Assembly (NCBI GenBank): GCA_900109485.1
Contig: FOAY01000009.1
Location: 152,588-216,587, forward strand
Reading direction: 5' to 3'
DNA: 64,000 bases
From: Kosakonia sacchari
Lineage (GTDB): Bacteria; Pseudomonadota; Gammaproteobacteria; Enterobacterales; Enterobacteriaceae
The first letter of the stretch is position 1, and each line of letters opens with the position of its first letter. Shown in pieces: positions 54,083-63,000 of this stretch. Below the pieces are notes generated by a model. It ran no database searches and had not been told where the DNA came from. It saw only the letters and a program-made list of their open reading frames with translations. Both the position numbers and the translations under genes were made by a program.

Positions 54083-54634
54083 TTAATATATATCAGATCT
54101 CGCGCCGACGGCCATTTTTTGCATCGGCGTAAAACGCATCTGCGTCTTAAACTGAGCATATTTGCGCAAAGCTATCCGATAATTATTGGTGCTGGTCGCG
54201 GGTAACCATGGCTCCAGATTTTCGTCGAGGAACCCTTCATTGAGTAAATCACGGGAGATGTTTAACTCGCTCAGATGATTGCCAAGCCGGCGCAGACGCA
54301 CGACATACTCGCGCACCGTACCGTGGCTCATCTCAGTCTGTTCGAAGAGATATTGTTTGAACCCGATGATATCGAAGAAATCGCTCTGCTCTTTGCAGTG
54401 CAAATCCCCGCAGAAACGACACAGTGCAACCCACTCTTTTTGCTCTTGTTGCCAGGCCGCTTCATCCAACAGCATATCCAGCCGGGAAATCGCAATTTTG
54501 TTTACGATTTCGCCCCGGCGGACCAGTGTGATGCGGTCGAGCAACTTATGGCAATGAGCGCAATGCGTCTGGCTGTGTTTAAAGTCTTTAAGGTAGCGGC
54601 TTAGAGGCCGTCTTTTAGGTTGCTGCACCGTCAT
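54083..54634 (-). CDS. fliZ: Flagellar regulator FliZ
   Basis: A 183-residue protein, the E. coli length. N-terminal cysteine pairs (HCAHCH, CRFCGDLHC) and a core-binding-like C-terminal half resembling tyrosine recombinases but without catalytic residues. FliZ represses RpoS-dependent genes such as curli and supports flagellar expression. 62 bp after fliA in the same operon. Confidence 0.96.
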   Translation of the reverse strand: MTVQQPKRRPLSRYLKDFKHSQTHCAHCHKLLDRITLVRRGEIVNKIAISRLDMLLDEAAWQQEQKEWVALCRFCGDLHCKEQSDFFDIIGFKQYLFEQTEMSHGTVREYVVRLRRLGNHLSELNISRDLLNEGFLDENLEPWLPATSTNNYRIALRKYAQFKTQMRFTPMQKMAVGARSDIY

Positions 54635-54696
54635 GATAACTCCTGGTTGTCAATGCGTTGTTCGGCATTTACCAGGGGCGATGCAGGATCACCAAC

Positions 54697-55416
54697 CTAT
54701 AACTTACCCAGCTTGGTGCGTAAGCGCTTAATAGCCTGACTATGGAGCTGGCTTACCCGCGATTCTCCTACTTCAAGAACAGCGCCAATCTCTTTGAGAT
54801 TAAGCTCTTCCTGGTAGTACAGCGTCAGGACAAGTTGTTCACGCTCCGGGAGAGATTCAATCGCTTCCATCACCCGGTGACGCAAATTACTTTCCATTAG
54901 CTGGAATAACGGGTTTTCCTGTTGATGATCGTCAGTCACCAGCTCGATACTGTCGCCGTGCTCTTCTCGCCATTCATCATAGGAAAAAAGCTGGCTATTG
55001 TTGGTATCGAGCAGCATCTGACGGTATTCCTCGACAGGAATCCCAAGACGCTGCGACACTTCTGTTTCCGTCGCGTTACGCCCCAGTTCTTGCTCTAGTT
55101 GCCCCATCGCCTGCGCCACTTCGCGGGCATTACGCCGGACGCTGCGCGGCACCCAATCACGGCTGCGCAATTCGTCCAGCATCGCCCCACGAATACGCTG
55201 CACTGCGTAAGTGGTAAATGCCGTTCCTTGCAGAGCGTCATATCGGTCTACAGCATTCAGTAGACCGATACCGCCCGCCTGTAGCAGGTCGTCCAGTTCC
55301 ACGCTCGCCGGCAATCGCACCTGGAGGCGCAATGCTTCGTGACGCACAAGAGGTACATAACGCTGCCACAGCGAGTGTTTATCCATTACACCTTCAGCGG
55401 TATAGAGTGAATTCAC
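54697..55416 (-). CDS. fliA: Flagellar sigma factor FliA (sigma-28)
   Basis: A 239-residue sigma factor, the E. coli length. Region 2 (LDDLLQAGGIGLLNAVDRYD, FTTYAVQRIRGAMLDELRSRDW) and region 4 (LPEREQLVLTLYYQEELNLKEIGAVL) are intact. The start is GTG as in E. coli (MNSLYTAEGVMDKHSLWQR). It directs RNA polymerase to class 3 flagellar promoters such as that of tar in this window. Confidence 0.97.
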   Translation of the reverse strand: MNSLYTAEGVMDKHSLWQRYVPLVRHEALRLQVRLPASVELDDLLQAGGIGLLNAVDRYDALQGTAFTTYAVQRIRGAMLDELRSRDWVPRSVRRNAREVAQAMGQLEQELGRNATETEVSQRLGIPVEEYRQMLLDTNNSQLFSYDEWREEHGDSIELVTDDHQQENPLFQLMESNLRHRVMEAIESLPEREQLVLTLYYQEELNLKEIGAVLEVGESRVSQLHSQAIKRLRTKLGKL

Positions 55417-55441
55417 GATAAACAGCCCTGCGTTAATTGAG

Positions 55442-55464
55442 TTATCGGCATGATTATCCGATTC
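55442..55464 (-). promoter_or_regulatory. Sigma-28 type promoter element of fliA
   Basis: On the minus strand a perfect GCCGATAA -10 (55449-55442) lies 25 bp upstream of the fliA start. The matching -35 position holds only a weak sequence (TCCA instead of TAAA). E. coli fliA has a similar self-activating site plus a FlhDC-dependent promoter. Confidence 0.6.
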
Positions 55465-55554
55465 TGGAGTGGTTTTAATCGGATGAATAGTGGGTGAAAT
55501 GGGGGGTTATTTGCCTTTATAACGCCACACGTTTCGACGGTAATGCATTTAATA

Positions 55555-55899
55555 CTAGCTCGAAAGCCTGCGCCGGATGGTGTCCGCGCAGGTAAAATCG
55601 ATAATCATCTGAAATATTGTAGATAAATTGAAACATCGCGTTCGTTTTTTACTTTTGTGATTTACGCTGGTGTTTTGCGCACCTGACGAAATTCTTTTCT
55701 TGCGTCTCAAAGACCAAAATTTTCGCTGTGTTTTTAACATATTGCTTCCCGGTCTCATCAGAAACGTCTCACCAGCATCGACACAATAGTCAACGTACGC
55801 TTCATCAGTTTGTAGGCACGCTAAACCTTCTGACAAACAAGGGTTTGTAGCAAAAGATCTACCAGAAATCTCCCTCGGCACATCAATACCCTGAAGCAT
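55555..55899 (-). CDS. Hypothetical protein, doubtful
   Basis: A 114-codon frame between fliA and the modification genes. The translation is rich in Lys/Arg/Ser, has no recognisable domain, and the ATG has no Shine-Dalgarno. It may be chance or a remnant of displaced flagellin-locus DNA. Listed only so the stretch is not blank. Confidence 0.2.
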   Translation of the reverse strand: MLQGIDVPREISGRSFATNPCLSEGLACLQTDEAYVDYCVDAGETFLMRPGSNMLKTQRKFWSLRRKKRISSGAQNTSVNHKSKKRTRCFNLSTIFQMIIDFTCADTIRRRLSS

Positions 55900-56019
55900 A
55901 AAAAAACAATCTGTCTGTCATGGTTTTTATGCCATCGGCAAAATGACAGAATTTACACAGAAGCGGTTTGTTTTTCTGGCAAAATTCCGCGGCGTAAAGC
56001 GTAACGATATTTCTATCAA

Positions 56020-56238
56020 TCAATTAGCACCCAACCTGCAAAATACTTTCTCCATTTGCACTACCCGCGCATCTAATTCGCTGCAGACATAGCAGACAAG
56101 CAGAATGTAATTCCCGGGCAAATCTCTTTGCGTCGTGCGGTCTAACTTGATGATATTATGACCATAAACCGTATAACCCTCAGGACACAGTTTCGCCTTT
56201 ATTGCTTCATAATCGACCGTCACGCTTTTACGGAACAA
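56020..56238 (-). CDS. Hypothetical small protein
   Basis: A 72-codon frame with a TTG start preceded by GGAG 6-7 bp upstream. Sequence MFRKSVTVDYEAIKAKL then CPEGYTVYGHNIIKLD looks protein-like, with no membrane segment or signal peptide. No family is recognised. It lies in the 978-bp gap between fliA and the Gfo/Idh/MocA gene, on the same strand as both. Confidence 0.35.
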   Translation of the reverse strand: MFRKSVTVDYEAIKAKLCPEGYTVYGHNIIKLDRTTQRDLPGNYILLVCYVCSELDARVVQMEKVFCRLGAN

Positions 56239-56394
56239 AAATGTCTCCGCTTTTTTGCGCTAAATAACCCGCAGGTCGTCATCCGCACACGAACAGCCAT
56301 TCACGCTATTTCATCGATAATATCTATAAATCACTTTTGCCTTTGCCAATTCTACATAAACAAAAGCGATTTCAGGGCGACGTTAAAAGGCCAA

Positions 56395-57504
56395 TCACAG
56401 CACTATTTTTTGCTGCGCAATCGCACTTCTGTTCGCGCTTTCCAGGAATGACAATCCCTGCAATGCGGTGGCAGAGCCAATCGCATAGCTGTTTGCTTCG
56501 CCACGCAAAGCGGCGGCGATATCGCAGTAGTAGTTGGCAAAAGCTTCAATAAAACCGGCCGGATGACCGGCTTTAAAGCGGCAGTAACGATCCAGATTGG
56601 CGATGGTGTTATCACCCGCCGTGCGATCGACAATACGCACGTTGCCGTGAATATCAGCAAGGCGCAGATACTCCGGCTCCATCTGCAACCATTCGGCGCT
56701 GCCTTCTGTACCATAAATGCGGATCCGCAAACCGTTGCGGAAACCGAGCGCGGCTTTACCGTACCAGTAGTTACACACCATATCGTCGGTATACCGCGAG
56801 ATGATATTGACGGTGTCCACCACGTTCGGCACACGCGCAAACGTGCTGTTGACGGCGTAAACATCCAGCGCCTGTTTGTCGGTGAGAAACTCCACCAACT
56901 GGTGCACATGAACCCCGAGATCCAGCGATACCGTCGGGATTTCGCCGTCCACTCGACGCCAGAGTTGCGGCAATGTCACGCTGCCATCATTGCGGCAGCG
57001 GCTAAAACCTTCCTGCGGCATTTCGACCATCACCTGCTGAACTCGTCCAAGCCCACCGCTCAGCAGGCGCTGGCGCAATTCGCGCACCATCGGGTAGCCG
57101 GTATAGTTGAACGTCACATACAGCGCGCTATTAACCTCATCAACCCGCTGCTGAATCTCTTGCGCATCACCCACCGTTGCCACCATCGCCTTCTCGCAGA
57201 TGATCGGCAGCGGATACTCCAGGCACGCCAGTAAAATGTCGCGGTGCGCAGGCGTCGGCGTCAGTACCACCACTGCATCAAGGCGCTGATGCTCTTTTTC
57301 CAGCATCACTAGCGCATCCTGATAAATCGCGCGCTTCTCCAGTCCCCAGGCGGCTCCGGTTTGCTGATTGATGCTTTCATCACGGCTGAAGCAGCCCGCC
57401 GTCAACTGGAAGTGCCCGTCCATCTGGCTGGCGATTTTATGTGTCATGCCGATGGCGGAATTGATACCGCCACCGATGAATGCAAGGCGCAAAGGCTTGG
57501 CCAT
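56395..57504 (-). CDS. Gfo/Idh/MocA family oxidoreductase
   Basis: A 369-residue NAD(P)-dependent sugar oxidoreductase. N-terminal Rossmann loop GGGINSAIG (11-19), the family's EKP position reads EKAMV (proline replaced by alanine, lysine kept), and the C-terminal alpha/beta domain has DLGVHVHQLVEF, matching the DxGxHxxxL motif with its catalytic histidine. It would oxidise or reduce a sugar or nucleotide sugar; substrate unknown. Last gene of a three-gene operon, 10 bp after the ATP-grasp gene. Together with the others it probably tailors a sugar for flagellar modification (inference). Confidence 0.85.
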   Translation of the reverse strand: MAKPLRLAFIGGGINSAIGMTHKIASQMDGHFQLTAGCFSRDESINQQTGAAWGLEKRAIYQDALVMLEKEHQRLDAVVVLTPTPAHRDILLACLEYPLPIICEKAMVATVGDAQEIQQRVDEVNSALYVTFNYTGYPMVRELRQRLLSGGLGRVQQVMVEMPQEGFSRCRNDGSVTLPQLWRRVDGEIPTVSLDLGVHVHQLVEFLTDKQALDVYAVNSTFARVPNVVDTVNIISRYTDDMVCNYWYGKAALGFRNGLRIRIYGTEGSAEWLQMEPEYLRLADIHGNVRIVDRTAGDNTIANLDRYCRFKAGHPAGFIEAFANYYCDIAAALRGEANSYAIGSATALQGLSFLESANRSAIAQQKIVL

Positions 57505-57514
57505 AATCCAGTCC

Positions 57515-58681
57515 TTAAATCGTTTTAAAAGAAAAATAGTTTTTGAGCTGTGGCGTCAGCCGCGCCAGTTCGGCGAAATCCTCAAACTCGGCAAAAACCA
57601 GCCCTGCCCTGTCGCGCGGCGCGGGCAACAGAGGATCGCCAGGTAACTTCAGCGGGATAGTTTCAATAATTCGCGCCGCCAGCGGGGCAAAGCGATAGCC
57701 GACAAAGTGACTTTCAGCATCGCTGGAAATGGTATGCCGGGCGATGGCTCGCTGATGTGCGGGGCGACGCGCGCTGAATGCGGATTCGCGGCCAATAAAG
57801 GGAGCGACAAAACCAGTGGAATAGGCTTCGCCGGTGGACAACTCAATCAGACGTGAATAGAGATCGCCCGGGCAACGCCGGGTTAACTCAATCAGCCAAA
57901 AATCATGTTCGTTGGCAATGAACTGCGTATGCAGTAAGCCATCAACCAGTTGCAGTTCCCGCACCAGCGTCTGCATACATTCGCTGACGCGATCGCGCAT
58001 CGCTTCAGCGAGCGTCAGGCTCAGGCTACTGCTGTTCACCTGCCAGGGATAAACGGTGCAATATTCATCGACGAAAAATTCACAAACAATCTCACCGCCG
58101 CGAATAAATGCCGAGTGGCTGTATAACGCGCCTTCGCAGAAGGTTTCGATGACGCAGTGGCCATTACGGGAAGCGCCGCGTGCCAGTTCAATCGCCTGCG
58201 GCAATGCGCCCGGCTCGTGCACCAGCGTAATACCGATCCCGCTATAGGCATCAATCGGCTTAACCAGCAGCGGAAAAGGCAAATCACGCGCTGCTTCCGG
58301 TTCGTTAACCGCGCGCGGAATCGGATACCCCTTCAGCTCGGCCCAGGCGCGGAAACGATCTTTAAGAAACAGCGTGTCGCTGACCTCCGGCGTATCAAAA
58401 CCGGCCAGCCCGAGTTCGGCAGCCACGCGGCTACCGGTCAGATAAGAGACATCGGTCACGCCGGGCAAAATCGCGGCAATTTTCTGTTCGCGCGCCACCG
58501 CCAGCACGGCATCGGCGTCAGCATAATTCTGCACATGCGCAATATCGGCGAACTTCATCCCCGCATCCTGCGCTTTGCCGCTGCACACCAGCGTGGTAAA
58601 GCCCGTAGCTTTGACAGCCTGCTGCAAAGGCAGCGAGGCAAATCCGGCATCGAGGATCATTGCCGTTGCTGGATGGCTCAT
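57515..58681 (-). CDS. ATP-grasp ligase (carboxylate-amine ligase type)
   Basis: A 388-residue ATP-grasp enzyme. The ATP-binding lysine region is PLLVKPIDAYSGIG (about 137-150) and the metal/ATP site is IELTRRCPGD (264-273). A PreATP-grasp domain of about 100 residues precedes it. ATP-grasp enzymes activate a carboxylate as acyl-phosphate and join it to an amine. The ATG at 58681 overlaps the aminotransferase stop by 4 bp (ATGA), so the ligase is coupled to the enzyme making the amino sugar. I infer it attaches a carboxylic or amino acid to that amine. A longer frame to 58798 would start inside the aminotransferase and is rejected. Confidence 0.85.
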   Translation of the reverse strand: MSHPATAMILDAGFASLPLQQAVKATGFTTLVCSGKAQDAGMKFADIAHVQNYADADAVLAVAREQKIAAILPGVTDVSYLTGSRVAAELGLAGFDTPEVSDTLFLKDRFRAWAELKGYPIPRAVNEPEAARDLPFPLLVKPIDAYSGIGITLVHEPGALPQAIELARGASRNGHCVIETFCEGALYSHSAFIRGGEIVCEFFVDEYCTVYPWQVNSSSLSLTLAEAMRDRVSECMQTLVRELQLVDGLLHTQFIANEHDFWLIELTRRCPGDLYSRLIELSTGEAYSTGFVAPFIGRESAFSARRPAHQRAIARHTISSDAESHFVGYRFAPLAARIIETIPLKLPGDPLLPAPRDRAGLVFAEFEDFAELARLTPQLKNYFSFKTI

Positions 58682-59832
58682 AAACCCCCCGCAGCAATCA
58701 TGGCAACATTGTTTGCGACAGGGCGCGCCATACGGCGGATAACATCCACAATACGCTGCTGATCTTCCCGCTCCAGCCCTGGGTAGATCGGCAGGCAAAG
58801 CACTTTCTCCGCGATATCGTTCGCGCAGGGTAAATGCTCTTTTTGCGAGGTTGCAAAACCGCGATACATACTGAAAGAGCTAATTAAAGGGTAGAAGTAG
58901 CGACGGGTTAAGATGCCTTCACTTTTCATCGCTTCATACAGCGCATCGCGGCTGATGCCAAACTCAGGTTCAATCAATACCGGGCAATACGCGTGGTTCC
59001 AGCTCACATCATCGGGTACGGTAAGCAGGCTAAGCCCTGCAACGCCATCGAGCAGCTCAAGATAGTGCTGATACAGCGCCTGGCGTTCGGCCAGCGCCTG
59101 ATCAATATGTTTTAACTGCAACAGACCGAATGCCGCTTCCACTTCATTCATTTTGGCGTTGATGCCGGGCGCAACCACGCGGGTTTCACCGGCAAAACCA
59201 AAGTTTTTCAGGTAGTCGATACGTTGCTTCGTCCGCGAATCATGGCAGATAATCGCGCCACCTTCGAAGGTGTTAAACACTTTCGTGGCATGGAAACTGA
59301 GTACCGAAAGATCGCCGTGATTCAGGATACTGACGCCATTTTTCTTCACGCCGAATGCATGCGCGGCGTCATAAAGTACTTTTAAGCCGTAAACATCCGC
59401 CACCTGCTGGATCTTATCCACGTCGCAGGGTACGCCATAACAGTGCACCGGCATGATCGCTGTCGTCTGCGGCGTAATCAGCTCTTCAACGCGTTCCGGG
59501 TTGATGTTGTAGGTCAGCGGATCGATATCCGCAAAAACTGGCGTCAGGCCATTCCAAAGTAAAGTATGCGAGGTAGCGACAAATGAGTAAGGGGTGGTAA
59601 TCACCTCACCCGTGATACGCAGCGCCTGGAGTGCCGTCAACAACGCCAGTGTTCCATTGGCGAACAGACAGACATATTTCACACCCAGATATTCCGCCAG
59701 TGCTTCTTCGAGTTGCTGGTGGAATGTCCCGCCATTGGTGAGGATGCGGTTCTGCCAAATCTTTTCCAGATAGGGAATGAACTCTTCCAGAGGCGGCAAC
59801 AGTGGGCTGGTGACGAAGATGTTATTGTCCAT
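58678..59832 (-). CDS. Sugar aminotransferase, DegT/DnrJ/EryC1 family (VioA-like)
   Basis: A 384-residue PLP-dependent sugar aminotransferase. The PLP lysine is Lys184 in LSFHATKVFNTFEGG; Asp155 in DAAHAFG pairs with the pyridine nitrogen. Sequence blocks such as LFANGTLALLTALQALRITGEV resemble VioA, which makes dTDP-4-amino-4,6-dideoxyglucose (viosamine) from the 4-keto sugar; FdtB/QdtB-like 3-amination is the alternative. The 4-keto substrate would come from RmlA/RmlB encoded elsewhere. First gene of the operon; divergent from the glycosyltransferase. Confidence 0.85.
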   Translation of the reverse strand: MDNNIFVTSPLLPPLEEFIPYLEKIWQNRILTNGGTFHQQLEEALAEYLGVKYVCLFANGTLALLTALQALRITGEVITTPYSFVATSHTLLWNGLTPVFADIDPLTYNINPERVEELITPQTTAIMPVHCYGVPCDVDKIQQVADVYGLKVLYDAAHAFGVKKNGVSILNHGDLSVLSFHATKVFNTFEGGAIICHDSRTKQRIDYLKNFGFAGETRVVAPGINAKMNEVEAAFGLLQLKHIDQALAERQALYQHYLELLDGVAGLSLLTVPDDVSWNHAYCPVLIEPEFGISRDALYEAMKSEGILTRRYFYPLISSFSMYRGFATSQKEHLPCANDIAEKVLCLPIYPGLEREDQQRIVDVIRRMARPVANNVAMIAAGGL

Positions 59833-59896
59833 AAAATGAACCTGAACAAGCCAGAGATGACTTTGATGTTACAGGCACCAAAGTGAATCTATTGGG

Positions 59897-59925
59897 TAAA
59901 CAAGGGGCATTTCCCATGCCAATTA
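59897..59925 (+). promoter_or_regulatory. Possible sigma-28-like promoter of the glycosyltransferase gene
   Basis: TAAA (59897-59900), 17 bp, GCCAATTA (59918-59925; 6 of 8 bases of GCCGATAA). The spacer is 2 bp longer than ideal. If real, it would place the gene under FliA. Confidence 0.3.
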
Positions 59926-60075
59926 GGCCCGCAAGACACCTGCCTCCCTTTGCTATTATTGTCCGGGATAAAGAAAATCCGTGAAATTTCACGCCTGAGA
60001 AACCAGGTCATCATTACCTCGTTGCCGCATCACGTGTTGATGCGCTCAAACTGCTGCTCACATAACGGAAAAAAA

Positions 60076-63000
60076 ATGAACGAATGCGCTTTGGTGAGTA
60101 TTGTTATCCCGACTTACAAGCCCGAATTCTTCGCGACAACGCTCGCCAGTGCGCTCAATCAGAGTTGGCCAAATTGCGAAGTCATTATTTATGACGACAG
60201 CAACGACGACACCATTCGTCTCACCTGCGAGCGTTATGCATTAACCACCAAAACGCCTATCTATTACACCAAAAACAGCGTCCGTTTATGGGAAGAAGGC
60301 AACGTGCTGGCTGGCGTGCGTCAGGCCAGTGGTAAATACATTAAGTTTCTCTACGATGATGACATTCTGTTCGAACACGCTATCACCCGGCTCGTTGCGG
60401 CGCTGGAATCCTCCCCCGGCAACAGCATGGCTTCCGCACGTCGTGTTCGCGTTGATGAAAATGGCACCCCGCTGGTCGATATCGCGGCGACCGCCTTTCC
60501 TTTTGCTGCCGATGTGATTCTGGATGGCCCGGACGTGGTGAAGTTTTTCGCCGATCATCCGGTGAACTTTATCGGCGAACCCAGCTCCGTGCTGTGCTAT
60601 CGCGAAGATTTGATCTCCTTCGGTGATGACCTCTTTACCCTGCTTGGCGAGAACCTCTACTTCCTGACCGATATGACGCTGTATCTGAAGTTACTGCGCC
60701 TCGGCAATCTGGCCTTTGTCGCTGAAACGCTCTCGGCTTTCCGCGTCTCAGAGAACCAGAGTAGTCAGCTCGTGCATACCGGGAAATATGGCGATGTCAT
60801 TAACCGAACCTATACCCGGATGCCGCAAATTGTCAGAGAGCTGGGTTGGTACAGCGGTAATAAAGAAGAGAATGAAAAGGTCAAAGTCGCGCTGATGCAC
60901 GGCGAGCAGCGTTTCCAGACGGAAAACCTGCTGCATGCGCTGCATAACTCGCTGCAAATCTCCGTGCGCCGGTTCTACAGCAACAAGATCAACAAATGGC
61001 TCGACGAACGCCGCCTGCAACCGCAGTTCCGGCCGCTGGTGGACGCTTTCCAGCAAGCGCGCAACACGCAGCAGACGTTAACCGTTTTTATCTCGCAGTA
61101 CGGGCATCACCCTGATGCCGTCACGTCAACGCTGCAAAGCCTGCAGCGCTACGCCGGGTTTGGGCTAACGCTGAATGCGGTGATCATCGCGGATCAGCAT
61201 GCCGATCTTCCTGCGCCGACGCTTATCGCGCGGCAAGATAATCAGGTTGAGATCATCAATCAGTACATCGCCAGCCAGCCGTCTGATTGGGTGATGTTCA
61301 TTGACGCCGGTGAAGTGCTGCTTGAAAGCGGCATGCTGATGTTCGATCTGGCGCTGGATGGCGCCTCCGGCTGCGATGCGATTTATGGCGATGAGTTCTA
61401 CTCGCAGAATGGCGAGATCGTTACCACCGCGATGCGCCCGGATTTCAACCTCGATTTACTGCTCAGCTACCCGGCAGAGATGGCCCGCCACTGGATTTTC
61501 CGCCGTGAAGCGCTTCTGGCAGCGGGCGGATTTAATCCGGCGTATCCGCAGGCCTGGCAGTTTGAGTTTATTGTTCGTCTGATTGAACAAAAAGGGATGG
61601 GCTTTGCGGGTCATCTGCCGGAACCGTTTGTGATTGGTCATCCACCGGTGCAGGCCAGCCAACCGGAAGAGCAAGCGATTTTGACCCAGCATCTGCACAA
61701 TCGCGGCTATGCGCAGGGTACGGTGGTGGCAACGCATCCGGGGCTGTATGCCCTGCGTTATAACCATCAGCAACAACCGCTGGTGTCGATTATTATCCCG
61801 ACCAAAGATCAGCTGACTATTCTCAGCACCTGCGTCACCAGCCTGCTGGAGAAGACGCGCTACCGCAACTATGAACTGCTGATTGTGGATAACAACAGTG
61901 AGACGCCGGAAGCGTTGCAGTGGCTGGAGGGGATCTCGACTATCGATCCGGAACGCATTCGCGTATTGCGCTATCCGCATCCGTTTAACTATTCCGCTAT
62001 CAACAATATGGCCGCGCGGGAAGCGCGCGGTGAATACCTGGTATTGCTGAATAACGATACGGCAGTGATCAGCGAAAACTGGCTGGATCATATGCTGAAT
62101 CATGGGTTACGCCCGGAAGTGGGGATCACCGGCGCGAAGCTGCTCTACCCCGACGGCAAAGTCCAGCACGCGGGCGTGGTGCTGGGGCTGCGTGGCCCGG
62201 CGGATCACCCCTTTATCGGCAGCGAAAACAACCGCGCCGGTTATATGAATCGTCTGCTGGTTGACCAGAATTACAACGTGGTCACCGCCGCGTGTCTGCT
62301 GATCCGCAAATCGGTCTATGAACAGGTCGGCGGGCTCGATGAAGAGAACTTCACCGTCTCCTATAACGATGTCGATCTGTGCCTGAAGGTGCGTGAAGCG
62401 GGCTATCTGACGGTGTGGACGCCGCATGCCCTCGTCATGCACGAAGGCAGCGTCAGCCAGAAGAAGGTCGATAAGACCGTGCAGGAGAAAAAACGCCAGC
62501 GCTTTATGGCCGAACAGGACACCATGTACGCCAAATGGATGCCGCTTATCGCCAACGATCCGGCCTATAACCCGAATCTGTCGCTCGATGGCGCGGGATT
62601 CCAGTTTGAAGCCAGCAGTAATAAAAGCTGGCAGCCACTGCACTGGAAGCCGCTGCCACGTTTGGTAGCGTTTCCGTTGCAAAGCCAGCCCGGCAGCCGG
62701 TTACGCCTGGATGCGCCGTTAGCATTACTGAATAACGCGGGCGTTGTCGAAGGGCAAATTAATTATCACCCCAGCACCTATACCGATATCAGTCGCTTTG
62801 CGCCGGATGCGCTGATCGTCCATCGACAAATCAGCGACGGCGCGCAGGAGTGGTTGCGCCGTCTGCCGCAGGCGGCATCGGTGTTTAAAATCTTTGATCT
62901 GGATTGCTGGTTGCCTGGCTTACCGGTCAATGCCGAGGAGCGTAACGATCTGCCGCCGGATATTTTCGCCGCGCTGCGCGGTACGCTGGCGCATGTGGAT

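Noticed and set aside
58682..58798. N-terminal extension of the ATP-grasp protein rich in cysteine
   Set aside because: This stretch is the out-of-frame reading of the aminotransferase C-terminus; the coupled ATG at 58681 explains the gene.
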